Assembly (NCBI RefSeq): GCF_000374425.1
Contig: NZ_KB894375.1
Coordinates: 1 to 64,000, forward strand
Origin: Acinetobacter tjernbergiae DSM 14971 = CIP 107465
GTDB taxonomy: Bacteria; Pseudomonadota; Gammaproteobacteria; Pseudomonadales; Moraxellaceae
Reading direction: 5' to 3'
Length of the DNA stretch: 64,000 bases
The notes under the pieces are model-generated. The model did no database searches. It was not told where the DNA came from and saw nothing but the letters and a program-made list of their open reading frames with translations. This document shows positions 47,345-56,688 of the stretch, in pieces; position 1 is the stretch's first letter; every line of letters begins with the position of its first letter. Both the position numbers and the translations under genes were made by a program.

Positions 47345-48871
47345 ATGAAAACGCAGAATCCTTTTGCAGAACTCAGCGGTGGGCGATTACTGCTTGCTGC
47401 TTTTGTCATTGCACTTTCAAATTTTATGGTGGTACTCGATACCACCATTGCCAATGTTTCAGTGCCTCATATTACAGGTAACTTAGCTGTTTCCAGTTCA
47501 CAAGGGACGTGGGTGATTACCTCCTACGCCGTTGCGGAAGCCATTTGTGTTCCTTTAACGGGTTGGTTGGCAGGGCGGTTTGGTACAGTCAGAGTTTTTG
47601 TCTTTGGACTGATCGGCTTTACCATCTTTTCATTTTTATGTGGTTTAGCAACCTCATTAGAAATGTTGGTATTTTTCCGTATTGGTCAAGGACTTTGTGG
47701 TGGTCCACTTATGCCACTCAGTCAAACCTTGTTAATGCGAATTTTCCCACCAGAAAAACATGCACAGGCAATGGGGCTTTGGGCGATGACAACCGTCATT
47801 GGACCGATCTTAGGACCAATTTTAGGCGGACTGATTAGTGATAATCTGTCTTGGCACTGGATTTTCTTTATTAATATCCCTGTTGGAATTTTCTGTGTTT
47901 TAGCTGCAATTCGTTTATTAACCGTTGCTGAGACTAAAACTGAGAAATTACGAATAGATGCAGTTGGTTTAGGTTTGTTAGTCCTGTGGATTGGTGCTTT
48001 ACAATTGATGCTAGATCTCGGGCATGAACGAGATTGGTTTAATAGCACCAGTATTATTGTATTAGCATTGACAGCAGTGATTGGTTTTATTGTCTTTATG
48101 ATCTGGGAACTGACGGAAAAGCATCCTGTGGTCAATCTGTATGTGTTCCGACACCGTGGTTTTGCAGTTTCTGTGCTTGCACTCGCTTTTGGCTTTGGTG
48201 CATTTTTTGGCAGTATTGTTTTAATTCCGCAATGGCTACAAATCAATTTGGGCTATACCGCGACATGGGCGGGGTATCTAACTGCAACCATGGGGTTTGG
48301 TAGTTTAACCATGTCACCGATTGTGGCAAAACTTTCGACTAAATATGATCCACGAGCATTGGCAAGTTTTGGTTTGGCTTTGTTGGGTACAGTGACAATT
48401 ATGCGGGCATTTTGGGTCACGGATGCGGACTTTATGGCATTGGCTTGGCCACAAATATTGCAAGGTTTTGCCGTACCATTTTTCTTTATCCCACTCTCCA
48501 ATATTGCAATGGGTTCGGTTTTAGCTCAAGAAATGGCATCAGCCGCTGGTTTAATGAATTTTTTGAGAACGATGGCAGGAGCGATTGGTGCTTCAATTGC
48601 AGTAACAATTTGGGATGATCACACGAAGGTAGCACGTAGTGAAATGGTGAATAATTTGCATCCACAAGAAGTGCAAAATACGTTGCTTCAAAATGGTTTT
48701 TCACCTGATGCAACACTAGCAACCATTGCAAATTTAGTTGATAAAGAAGCGATTACTATGTCAGCAAATCATGTGTTTATGCTTCTGGCAATTGTGTTTA
48801 TTTTTGCGAGTGCGTTAATTTGGATGAGTCCAAAACCGAAACCGATTATAGGTGGACCTGCACCACATTGA
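47345..48871 (+). CDS. emrB: EmrB-type MFS drug transporter (DHA2, 14 TM)
   Basis: A 508-residue proton-driven exporter of the DHA2 drug:H+ antiporter family with about 14 membrane helices. The TM1 motif NFMVVLDTTIANVSVPHI, the LTGWLAGRFGTVRVF loop (motif A) and the GPILGPILGG motif C in TM5 are all present. It pairs with the membrane fusion protein emrA just upstream, which would take the substrate across the periplasm. A terminator hairpin follows. Substrate range not predictable. Confidence 0.93.
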   Translation: MKTQNPFAELSGGRLLLAAFVIALSNFMVVLDTTIANVSVPHITGNLAVSSSQGTWVITSYAVAEAICVPLTGWLAGRFGTVRVFVFGLIGFTIFSFLCGLATSLEMLVFFRIGQGLCGGPLMPLSQTLLMRIFPPEKHAQAMGLWAMTTVIGPILGPILGGLISDNLSWHWIFFINIPVGIFCVLAAIRLLTVAETKTEKLRIDAVGLGLLVLWIGALQLMLDLGHERDWFNSTSIIVLALTAVIGFIVFMIWELTEKHPVVNLYVFRHRGFAVSVLALAFGFGAFFGSIVLIPQWLQINLGYTATWAGYLTATMGFGSLTMSPIVAKLSTKYDPRALASFGLALLGTVTIMRAFWVTDADFMALAWPQILQGFAVPFFFIPLSNIAMGSVLAQEMASAAGLMNFLRTMAGAIGASIAVTIWDDHTKVARSEMVNNLHPQEVQNTLLQNGFSPDATLATIANLVDKEAITMSANHVFMLLAIVFIFASALIWMSPKPKPIIGGPAPH

Positions 48872-48906
48872 TTTGAACGAAAAGATCGTTATTTCTGTTC
48901 TAAAAA

Positions 48907-48937
48907 CTCTCGGATCTATGCATCCGAGTTTTTTATT
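48907..48937 (+). terminator. Rho-independent terminator after emrB
   Basis: CTCGGAT/ATCCGAG stem around CTATGC, then TTTTTTAT. Confidence 0.88.
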
Positions 48938-49465
48938 TAAATTTGGTCTGAAGGTTCATTTAGCCCTTTTAATCGAGTCTGAAAGCTTCTTTTTGATGAC
49001 TTATACGATCTAATATAATATTTGTAGATCTTCAGAATAGAAGCACAATGATTGGGAATTTTATTTCAATCATTTAAACTTAAGTATTAGAAAAATATCT
49101 ATTGATACCTGATGTAGATCATCTCTTAAATTCTGTTTAAAAAATAAGTATATTTTTACATTTTCACAACTTCCCATATACATGCGATGCAAGTTAAAAA
49201 ATATTTTGATCTGTAAAATTAGAGACGTCATCTTTTTCTATTGCGATGGACTCTATATTTTACTCGCTGGCTATTGATGGCATGCATAAATATGAGTTCA
49301 CATAAATGGTAATAGTAAGTTCCTATGTCTAACCTGTAGCTAAGTTTGAAAAATGAGTCAGTCAAATTTCATTTCCACAAAAGTGGTTCATCTAAAAATG
49401 TGATTCGGATTGTAAGCTCATTTTGATTCTTTAAATCATTTATTTTAAACGGCAATCAACGTCTT
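48938..49465. other. Gene-free AT-rich interval before marC
   Basis: About 530 bases without an open frame I can support, AT-rich throughout. It presumably carries the marC promoter. I found no strong hairpin or repeat in it and no trace of a decayed gene. Confidence 0.5.
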
Positions 49466-50089
49466 ATGTTTTCTCCTTATATTCATGCATTTGCATTGTT
49501 TTTTTCATTATTGAATCCCTTTTTAATGAGTGTTTACATGGTCGGGATGATCCGTAACACCGATGTAAAAGTCTTTAATAAAGCCCTGATTCAAGGAAGC
49601 CTGATTGCTTTTGCTGTTTTTGCATTATTTGCATGGGGAGGTGAGAATATTTTTAGTCGTTATCTAAATGTACGCTTTGAATCATTCCAAATTTTTGGTG
49701 GATTAATTTTCCTTGTTATTGGTTATCGTTATGTATTTCAGGGTGCTGAAACAATTGGGGAAATGCGAGGTGCTCCTGAGCATTTGGCAGGAACGATTGC
49801 CATGCCGTTTATGATTGGGCCAGGTACGATTAGTGCTGCAGTTGTAACCGGTGTAAGTGTTCCATTCACAGGTGCAATCGCTGTTATTGCGGTTACGCTT
49901 GCACTGACGTGTAGTATTTTAATTGCGATGAAATATGGGCATGATCATTTACGTTATAAACATGCCAAGCACATTGATCGTTATTTTGACATTATGGGGC
50001 GTTTATCTGCTTTACTGATTGGTACGATTGCGGTTGATATGATCGTCAATGGTGTTATGGGATTGATGCAATCAGCAAATTTGCATTGA
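49466..50089 (+). CDS. MarC family integral membrane protein
   Basis: A 207-residue inner-membrane protein with about six hydrophobic helices of the MarC/UPF0056 family. The typical pattern is present: FFSLLNPFLMSVYM near the start, FGGLIFLVIGYRYVF, and the second-half repeat PFMIGPGTISAAVVTGV. The helices show the internal symmetry of the family. Function is unknown; an early link to multiple antibiotic resistance was not borne out. It begins with ATG after a long AT-rich gap and is probably monocistronic. Confidence 0.88.
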   Translation: MFSPYIHAFALFFSLLNPFLMSVYMVGMIRNTDVKVFNKALIQGSLIAFAVFALFAWGGENIFSRYLNVRFESFQIFGGLIFLVIGYRYVFQGAETIGEMRGAPEHLAGTIAMPFMIGPGTISAAVVTGVSVPFTGAIAVIAVTLALTCSILIAMKYGHDHLRYKHAKHIDRYFDIMGRLSALLIGTIAVDMIVNGVMGLMQSANLH

Positions 50090-50295
50090 GTTTTTTGATA
50101 TGTAATTTTGTATATATGGTATTTATTTTTGAAATGTATTTTTATTAAATTTCAGTAAATTCAATAAAAATACTGTTAATGTAATCGTTCTGAAATAATC
50201 CCCCGAGATACCATAAAAATCGTTGATGATGTTTTATGGATTTATCCGTATTTTTACGGAGGGGAATGAACGATAATAGCCACGTTGTATTCTCT

Positions 50296-50832
50296 ATGAG
50301 TTCTCCTATGTATCCATTAGATCAATTGAACCAAGCACCTGACGACCAGTCAGAGCTTACAATGTCAGTTTTGATGACACCTGATATGGCAAATTTCTCA
50401 GGTAATGTTCATGGTGGAGCAATTTTAAAACTGCTTGACCAAGTTGCTTATGCTTGTGCAAGTCGTTATTCAGGTAGCTATGTTGTTACCTTGTCGGTTG
50501 ATAAAGTAAATTTCAAAGAGCCGATTTACGTTGGTGAATTAGTCACTTTTTTAGCGAGTGTTAATCATGTTGGGCGTACTTCTATGGAAGTGGGTATTCG
50601 CGTAGAAGCACAGAATATCCAGAAACGTACCATTCGACATACCAATACGTGTTATTTCACGATGGTTGCTGTTGATGAGGAACGAAAACCAAAAGCAGTT
50701 CCGATCTTGAAATTAGATACAGATTGGAAACGTTGCCGTTTTGAAGCTGCTGAGCAGCGTAAAGATATGCGCTTACAAGAGGTTCATCAACCTTCGTGCA
50801 GTATTTTTAAAAAACCGAGCAGTGTTAATTAG
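50296..50832 (+). CDS. Acyl-CoA thioesterase, hotdog fold (YciA-like)
   Basis: A 178-residue hotdog thioesterase of the YciA/BFIT group. The catalytic-helix region NFSGNVHGGAILKLLDQVAYACASRY is clear, followed by the strands VVTLSVDKVNFKEPI and VNHVGRTSMEVGIRVEA. Three in-frame starts exist: ATG 50236, ATG 50266 (GGAGG only three bases away) and ATG 50296. I chose the last as the conserved part follows soon, but 50266 is possible given the purine-rich GGAGGGG. A terminator follows. Confidence 0.85.
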   Translation: MSSPMYPLDQLNQAPDDQSELTMSVLMTPDMANFSGNVHGGAILKLLDQVAYACASRYSGSYVVTLSVDKVNFKEPIYVGELVTFLASVNHVGRTSMEVGIRVEAQNIQKRTIRHTNTCYFTMVAVDEERKPKAVPILKLDTDWKRCRFEAAEQRKDMRLQEVHQPSCSIFKKPSSVN

Positions 50833-50849
50833 TTTATAAAAAGACTTTA

Positions 50850-50890
50850 AAAAAAGATCGAACCGCAGCATGGTTCGATCTTTTTTTTAT
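50850..50890 (+). terminator. Rho-independent terminator
   Basis: AAAGATCGAACC/GGTTCGATCTTT stem with a 7-base loop and a long T run, after the thioesterase. Confidence 0.92.
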
Positions 50891-50952
50891 TTGTAATTTA
50901 AGATTGCGAAGATCCTTACAAAAGTTGTGTGAGAGTAAATGTTAAGACCGCT

Positions 50953-51168
50953 TTAATTTGTTGTGGTCGTCGCAGAGCTTGCACTTGCTTCACTTGCAGT
51001 TACATCCGTTGTTGCTAGATCTTGTGTTTCAGGTTGTTCCTGAGTGGATACAACGACTTTTTCTTCCGTTACGTCGGCACGATGTGATTCCTTATGATTT
51101 GATGCAGCGAACGCTGTTGCCGCAGCAAGCGTTAGTGTTGTAGCAATTAAAGTTTTGATAAGTTTCAT
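50953..51168 (-). CDS. Small secreted Ser/Thr/Ala-rich protein
   Basis: A 71-residue protein with a clear Sec signal peptide (MKLIKTLIATTLTLAAATAFAA, cleavage likely after AFA). The mature part of about 50 residues is polar, low-complexity, acidic then rich in Ala, Ser and Thr, ending with a TTTT run. ATG 51168 has GGATG upstream. Likely a disordered periplasmic peptide of the kind many Acinetobacter species carry; function unknown. Confidence 0.65.
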   Translation of the reverse strand: MKLIKTLIATTLTLAAATAFAASNHKESHRADVTEEKVVVSTQEQPETQDLATTDVTASEASASSATTTTN

Positions 51169-51638
51169 GTTTGGCATCCATATTTCAATTTGATTTAAGT
51201 TTTAGCCAAAATTTAAGTCATCAATGAATATGAGATCTCAAACCTTGGCATGGAGTTCATGCTAAGTGCCAAACTTTTTTACAGCAATATTTTTAACAAT
51301 CTTTTACGTTGATCTTAACAATAGTGCAGCATAAATGAGCCTTATGTGGTTTCTCGGTAAAACTTTAGCTTTTAAGAGAGCGTGATAATGTATCTAAATA
51401 TATTTTTGTGGTTGAAAAATAAGCTAGAAATTTACGTGTTTAGAACAATCCTGAGATTCGATGCCGCTTCTCATGATTGAATAAAGTTATTGGTATGCCT
51501 GAATTGAGAATATTTTTAGATGTCAGTACAGGCCAGGAGAGATGCTGAGCTTTTAGTTTGTTAAAGCCATGATGAAAACTATTCCATTCTTAGAAATTTT
51601 ATCTATAAAATAAAACAAAGTTCAATTTAGAGAACCAT
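51169..51638. other. Gene-poor interval before the COG0523 GTPase
   Basis: About 470 bases, AT-rich. It must contain the promoters of both flanking divergent genes. A 31-codon open frame (MYLNIFLWLKNK start at 51388) with a weak purine-rich site is present but not supported. A short TTGGCA/TGCCAA inverted repeat occurs near 51245-51270. Confidence 0.4.
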
Positions 51639-52643
51639 GTGAAGATTCTTGCTCCTAAACCTGTTCCAACACATATTATTTCTGGTTTTTTAGGTGCGGG
51701 TAAGACAACTTTATTACAGCATTTATTAGCACAAAAGCCTGAACATGAAGTCTGGGCGATTCTTATGAATGAGTTTGGTCAAATCGGTGTCGATCAGCAA
51801 TTGATTGCACAACAGCAAGGCTATGCCGTTAAAGAATTATTAGGTGGCTGTTTATGTTGTAGTAGTCAATTGCCCATGCAAATCGCACTGTCTCGATTAC
51901 TGAGTGAGAGTAAGCCTGATCGATTATTTATTGAACCTACAGGCTTGGGGCATCCAGCTCAATTATTAGAACAACTCACCGAGCCACATTGGCAAAGCAG
52001 TTTGAATATGCGTGCTTTGGTGATTGTGGTTGATGGTAGTCGTTTACATGATCGTGAATGGGTACAACAGAATTTATATACCGATCAACTTAAAGCTGCA
52101 CAAATTGTTGTCCTTTCACATGTTGATTGTATGAATGATGCGGATTGGCAGGCGTATTCGGCGTTAAAACAAGAATATCAAACCTATGTACAGTATTGGA
52201 TTGAGGCTGAAAATGGACAAGTTGGATTGCCTCAACTTGATATTGTGCAACAACCTGTGCAACGTAAAATTCAACCACTATTAAAATTGCAAAAAATACA
52301 GTCAAATGATGAAAAGAGAGCTGAAATAAAACAACTTCCTTATCATTATGTAGAGACAACCCAAGGCTATACGGTTGGGGGGTGGAAATTGCCGAAACGT
52401 TGGCAATTCAACTTTTATAATTTATTAGACTTACTCTGTGCCCAACAAGATTGGGTCAGAATTAAAGGGATTTTTAATACTGATCAAGGGTGGAAGAGCT
52501 TTAATTTTAATCCTCAACAGTTTAACTATAAGTCTGCTGATGAAAGCATTGATAATCGAATTGAAATCATTACCCAGTCACATCAAGATTGGTTCGCATT
52601 TGAAACGCAGTTATTAGCGTGTTGCCGTAATATTGATCAATAG
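51639..52643 (+). CDS. COG0523/CobW-family metal-binding GTPase
   Basis: A 334-residue G3E GTPase. The P-loop GFLGAGKT is at residues 16-23, the metal-binding CxCC at 71-74 (GGCLCCSS), the Walker B/switch region FIEPTGLGHP near 98, and the base-recognition SHVD near 153. A CobW C-terminal domain follows. Members deliver zinc, cobalt or iron to client proteins; the metal cannot be read from sequence. The start is GTG 51639, which overlaps an out-of-frame ATG-TGA. No Zur-like box was evident upstream. Confidence 0.85.
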   Translation: MKILAPKPVPTHIISGFLGAGKTTLLQHLLAQKPEHEVWAILMNEFGQIGVDQQLIAQQQGYAVKELLGGCLCCSSQLPMQIALSRLLSESKPDRLFIEPTGLGHPAQLLEQLTEPHWQSSLNMRALVIVVDGSRLHDREWVQQNLYTDQLKAAQIVVLSHVDCMNDADWQAYSALKQEYQTYVQYWIEAENGQVGLPQLDIVQQPVQRKIQPLLKLQKIQSNDEKRAEIKQLPYHYVETTQGYTVGGWKLPKRWQFNFYNLLDLLCAQQDWVRIKGIFNTDQGWKSFNFNPQQFNYKSADESIDNRIEIITQSHQDWFAFETQLLACCRNIDQ

Positions 52644-52730
52644 CGATGTTAACAAAACAGCGCATTATATTCAATAAATAGAGTATGCTTAGCGCCAAAT
52701 TTGAGAACACAGTATCGAAGAGTATCGTTT

Positions 52731-53261
52731 ATGGCGTTGAAAGCAACAATATATAAGGTAGACCTGAATATTGCCAATATGGATGAGCATATCTATGCGG
52801 ATTATCAACTAACGCTTGCTTTGCACCCATCGGAAACGATTGAGCGTTTAATGGTACGTATTTTGGCTTATGCTCGATATGCAGATGAACGCTTAGAGTT
52901 TACCAAAGATCTATTTGAAACAGATGAGCCAGCGTTGTGGCAAAAAGACCTGACAGGGCTTTTAGAAAAGTGGATTGAAGTGGGTTGTCCATCTGAAGAT
53001 AAAGTGAAAAAAGCCAGTGCGCGTTGTAAGAAAGTAGCCGTGGTGACTTACGGCTCTCAATCTGATGATTGGTGGCAAAAGAATACCAAGATTAAGACCT
53101 TAAGTAATGTGGACGTTTGGCAGTTAGTACCTCCAACGACACAAGCACTTGAACAGTTATGTGAACGCACCATGCAATTACAATTGAATATTATGGATGG
53201 GGAGTGGACACTGTTAAGCGACAAAGGGCAAGTCGAGATTCAGTGGCAACAATTGCAATAA
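52731..53261 (+). CDS. YaeQ family protein
   Basis: A 176-residue protein of the YaeQ family, which adopts a PD-(D/E)XK nuclease-like fold with no proven enzymatic role. Typical blocks are ALKATIYKVDLNIANMDEHIY at the start, HPSETIERLMVRILAYA, WIEVGCPSEDKVKKAS and VVTYGSQSDDWW. ATG 52731 agrees with the conserved N-terminus; an upstream TTG at 52701 does not. It lies 38 bases before the FKBP gene in the same direction. Confidence 0.92.
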   Translation: MALKATIYKVDLNIANMDEHIYADYQLTLALHPSETIERLMVRILAYARYADERLEFTKDLFETDEPALWQKDLTGLLEKWIEVGCPSEDKVKKASARCKKVAVVTYGSQSDDWWQKNTKIKTLSNVDVWQLVPPTTQALEQLCERTMQLQLNIMDGEWTLLSDKGQVEIQWQQLQ

Positions 53262-53299
53262 TTTTCAATAGAACTGTGTCTACGTTTGGAGTGAAATAA

Positions 53300-53641
53300 A
53301 TGAGTACTGAATTAGAGATTATTGATTTAAAGATTGGTGAAGGTAAAGAAGCTGTTAGAGGGGCTTTAATCACAACGCATTACACGGGGTGGTTGGAAGA
53401 TGGTACTCAGTTTGACTCTTCAATTGATCGTGGCAATTATTTTGAAACAGTGATTGGTACTGGTCGAGTCATCAAAGGTTGGGATCAAGGCATCATGGGA
53501 ATGCGCGTTGGTGGAAAGCGTAAGCTTATCGTACCTGCTCATTTGGCTTATGGCGCACGTAAGATGGGAAAAATTATTCCTGCAAATGCCAATCTTACAT
53601 TTGAAATTGAGCTTTTTGATGTAAAGACTCGAGACGAGTAA
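53300..53641 (+). CDS. FKBP-type peptidyl-prolyl cis-trans isomerase
   Basis: A 113-residue single-domain FKBP that would speed proline isomerisation in the cytoplasm, since no signal peptide is present. The FKBP core residues are seen in HYTGWLEDGTQFDSS, the GRVIKGWDQGIMGMRVGGKRK stretch and PAHLAYG, ending with LTFEIELFDV. It probably shares a transcript with yaeQ. The length and sequence are those of the compact soluble FKBPs. Confidence 0.95.
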   Translation: MSTELEIIDLKIGEGKEAVRGALITTHYTGWLEDGTQFDSSIDRGNYFETVIGTGRVIKGWDQGIMGMRVGGKRKLIVPAHLAYGARKMGKIIPANANLTFEIELFDVKTRDE

Positions 53642-54039
53642 TTCAATCTGAAATTTTACAAAGCATGGATCGTGTTGATTTGCTGAATGAGTCCTTGCTT
53701 TGTAACTAAATTACAAAAAATTACAATAATAGTACGAATTGCATTTTTAGATTAATGATAAATAATTGAATTTAATCACTTTTACTTTTTTCTATTTGTT
53801 CTGACATTCTTCTGAAAATTGTTGATTCTATAGACGGTTCTGTATATCTTTTAGATAAAGAGCAATGTATTTTTAATCAAATTTTTTTAAAAAAATGTGA
53901 TGTTAATTTACCTTTTGGAGAAATTGCTTTTAATCATTGCCATCGGTGATCAGTCTAGTCACAACAATGGCTCGGTAAATTATAAAAATTCGATGTCTGT
54001 ATTTACAGGCACTAAAAATTTGAGTGAGTAGAGGTAGCT
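53642..54039. other. AT-rich interval after the FKBP gene
   Basis: About 400 bases. A long-range inverted repeat TTACAAAGCA/TGCTTTGTAA (about 53656-53706) follows the FKBP gene. From about 53776 to 53949 one frame stays open and reads VDSIDGSVYLLDKEQC and so on, but has no start codon or ribosome site; it may be chance or a remnant. Confidence 0.4.
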
Positions 54040-54432
54040 ATGAATGACTATTTGGATATCACCGCATCGGAACTATTAAAAGAGCTGCATAATTTTTTCT
54101 TGATCAATACATATAATGGTGCTGAAGCTGGTTTTTGGGTCAATGAGAAAGCATTGATTGATAAACATTATTGGATGGATGGGGAAAATAAAGTCGAAAT
54201 TGTAAGAGAACTGAGTCCTTCACATCAGCATGCACCAGATTACCAAATCACCTTACTATCACCCTTGGATGGTCATGTTGTATTGCTAGAATATGATGGT
54301 GTAGGTAAAAAAATTCAAACCTTCCGCCGTGGAGAGTGGGTCAATCGGTTATATAAATATTTCTATCAAAAAGAACGCTATTATTTACAACAATTGTCTG
54401 AACACCCCAATTTTCAATTAATTCAATATTAA
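54040..54432 (+). CDS. Conserved-looking hypothetical protein upstream of pgaB
   Basis: A 130-residue soluble protein, acidic with many aromatics: TASELLKELHNFFLINTY, then FWVNEKALIDKHYWMDG, and a basic aromatic tail (RLYKYFYQKERYYL). No signal peptide, membrane span or known motif. ATG 54040 is preceded by GTAGAGGTAG. A strong terminator separates it from pgaB, so it is not part of the pga transcript although it occupies the position where pgaA might be expected. Family not recognised. Confidence 0.6.
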   Translation: MNDYLDITASELLKELHNFFLINTYNGAEAGFWVNEKALIDKHYWMDGENKVEIVRELSPSHQHAPDYQITLLSPLDGHVVLLEYDGVGKKIQTFRRGEWVNRLYKYFYQKERYYLQQLSEHPNFQLIQY

Positions 54433-54442
54433 TAGAGTTTTG

Positions 54443-54480
54443 AAGTGCTCAACATGCAGAATGTTGAGCACTTTTTCTTT
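54443..54480 (+). terminator. Rho-independent terminator before pga genes
   Basis: AGTGCTCAACAT/ATGTTGAGCACT stem, short loop, then TTTTTCTTTT. Confidence 0.92.
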
Positions 54481-54675
54481 TGTTGTGAAAAAATCATTTT
54501 ATATTGCTATATATTTCATAAAATAAACTTTTAAGATTATTTTCAGATTCTAAAATTATAAATACAATCCTCACTCCCAGTTGGCGCACTAGAAGCTCTT
54601 ACTTGTCCATAAATTGTAAGATGATTCATGCATGATTCGCGATCAGCCATTTTCTAATATTGAGACGATATCTCT

Positions 54676-56673
54676 ATGACAACACGTTTAGTGTCTTCGA
54701 CCTTTAAAAAGTTTTTAGGTCTAATGATTGGTGTGGTTGCGACTACGGCAACTTTTGCAGAAAATTCCAAAATTGATGCGACAACGTTAACCGTCATTGG
54801 TTATCATGAAATTACTGATCATAAAGATGCACTTATTCCAAGCTATGCGGTAACAACACAACAATTTAGTGAACATATTGATTGGTTACAAAAGAATGGC
54901 TATCACTTTATTAATGTTGATCAACTCCTTAAAGCTCATCAAGGCAAATATACGTTACCAACGAAGCCCGTTTTATTGACTGTTGATGATGGTTATCAGT
55001 CTTTTTATCAAAATGCTTATCCAATTATCCGTGCAAAAAAAATTCCAGTGGTGTTGGCTGTGGTTGGTTCTTGGTTAGAGCCAAAAGCCGATCAGAAAGT
55101 TGATTTTGGTGGTGATGAGATCGCACGGAATAAGATTTTAAGTTGGAATGAACTTAAAGAAATGCAAAATAGTGGTTTTGTTGAAATTGCGAGCCATAGT
55201 TATCATTTGCATCGTGGTGTCACCGCAAATCCTCAAGCTAACTCAGAGCCTGCTGCGATTACTCGAATCTACGATCTAAAAACCAAAACCTATGAAAGTG
55301 ATGCGAGTTACCGAACACGTGTTTATCAAGATTTAAAAAAGAATAATGACTTATTAAAAGCACATGGTTTGCGTTCACCACGTGTCATGGTTTGGCCTTA
55401 TGGTCGGTACAATATGCAATTAGTACAAATCTCCAAGCAATTGGGTATGCCGATTACAATTACTTTGGATGATGGTGCTGATCATGCAAAGCAATCGATT
55501 CAGAATATGGGACGTATTCTCATTCAAGGTAATATGTCGACCAATGCATTGGCACAGGAAATTAAAAATCGCGAACTCAATTTCAATGATAATAATCGTC
55601 CACAGAAAATTATGCATGTTGATTTAGATTATATTTATGATCCAGATCCACAACAACAAGAGCGTAATTTAGGTAATCTTTTAGATCGCATTAACGGAAT
55701 GGGTGTAAAAACCGTTTATTTACAAGCATTTTCTGATCCTGACGCCAATGGTTCTGCGGATATGGTATATTTCCCAAATCGTCATATTCCAATGCGTGCT
55801 GATTTATTTAACCGAGTGGCTTGGCAAATTCAAACGCGTACGCCAGTACAACGTTTGTATGCTTGGATGCCTTTGCTTGCATGGGAATTACCTAAATCAG
55901 ACCCAGTATCAAAAGAGTTGGTTGTAACACAGCAAGCCAAAGCAGATGAACATTTGAATATGGGTTATATACGTTTAAGCCCATACTCACCTAAAGCAAG
56001 ACAAGCCATTAAAGAAATTTATCAAGATCTTGCAAAATCAACGCCTTTTGATGGTCTATTATTCCATGATGATGTGACATTGTCAGATTATGAAGATGCA
56101 AGTCCTCAAGCCTTAGCTGCTTATGCGAAGCAAGGTTTACCAACAGATCTTGCTCAAATACGGGACAATGATGACAAATTGCAGAAATGGACAGCATATA
56201 AAACGCGGACATTAGACGATTTTGCAATGGAGCTTGCAGGTGAAGTGCGTCAATATCAACCTTATTTGATGACGGCACGTAATTTGTATGCACAAGTTGC
56301 ACTGAATCCATATGCGGAAAATTGGTACGCACAATCTTTGGAAGAGTCATTAAAACGCTATGATTTCACAGCGATTATGGCAATGCCTTATATGGAACAA
56401 GTGGATAATCCAGAGAAGTTTTATACTGATATTATGGATCGTGTAAAACAGTATCCAAATGGGATTAAAAAGACGGTCATGGAGTTACAAGCAATTAATT
56501 GGCGCAATGATCAGAAGATCCCTTCAGAAGAAATGGCTGCAACGATTAAATCACTTTATCAACAAGGTGCGATGCATATTGCGTATTATCCTGATGATCC
56601 GATTAAACAACATCCAGATGTAGAAACGATGCGTAAGGCTTTTGCTTTAAAATCATCACAATTAGTACCATAA
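54676..56673 (+). CDS. pgaB: Poly-beta-1,6-N-acetyl-D-glucosamine N-deacetylase PgaB
   Basis: PgaB deacetylates poly-N-acetylglucosamine (PNAG) in the periplasm during export. The 665 residues begin with a Sec signal (ending ATFA, near residue 28) that lacks the lipidation Cys found in Escherichia coli PgaB. The NodB-type deacetylase has TVDDGY (D104, D105) and HSYHLH (H174, H179). The C-terminal glycoside-hydrolase-like half begins HVDLDYIYD near 315 and has LLFHDDVTLSDYED. pgaC follows after 15 bases. No pgaA precedes it. Confidence 0.93.
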   Translation: MTTRLVSSTFKKFLGLMIGVVATTATFAENSKIDATTLTVIGYHEITDHKDALIPSYAVTTQQFSEHIDWLQKNGYHFINVDQLLKAHQGKYTLPTKPVLLTVDDGYQSFYQNAYPIIRAKKIPVVLAVVGSWLEPKADQKVDFGGDEIARNKILSWNELKEMQNSGFVEIASHSYHLHRGVTANPQANSEPAAITRIYDLKTKTYESDASYRTRVYQDLKKNNDLLKAHGLRSPRVMVWPYGRYNMQLVQISKQLGMPITITLDDGADHAKQSIQNMGRILIQGNMSTNALAQEIKNRELNFNDNNRPQKIMHVDLDYIYDPDPQQQERNLGNLLDRINGMGVKTVYLQAFSDPDANGSADMVYFPNRHIPMRADLFNRVAWQIQTRTPVQRLYAWMPLLAWELPKSDPVSKELVVTQQAKADEHLNMGYIRLSPYSPKARQAIKEIYQDLAKSTPFDGLLFHDDVTLSDYEDASPQALAAYAKQGLPTDLAQIRDNDDKLQKWTAYKTRTLDDFAMELAGEVRQYQPYLMTARNLYAQVALNPYAENWYAQSLEESLKRYDFTAIMAMPYMEQVDNPEKFYTDIMDRVKQYPNGIKKTVMELQAINWRNDQKIPSEEMAATIKSLYQQGAMHIAYYPDDPIKQHPDVETMRKAFALKSSQLVP

Positions 56674-56688
56674 CGGAGTAATGTGTCG

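Noticed and set aside
51388-51483. Possible 31-residue small protein (MYLNIFLWLKNK start)
   Set aside because: Only a weak purine-rich site and no comparative support; could be chance in AT-rich DNA.
53776-53949. Open stretch of about 57 codons with protein-like look after the FKBP gene
   Set aside because: No start codon, no ribosome site, no family recognised; too little evidence to call a pseudogene.
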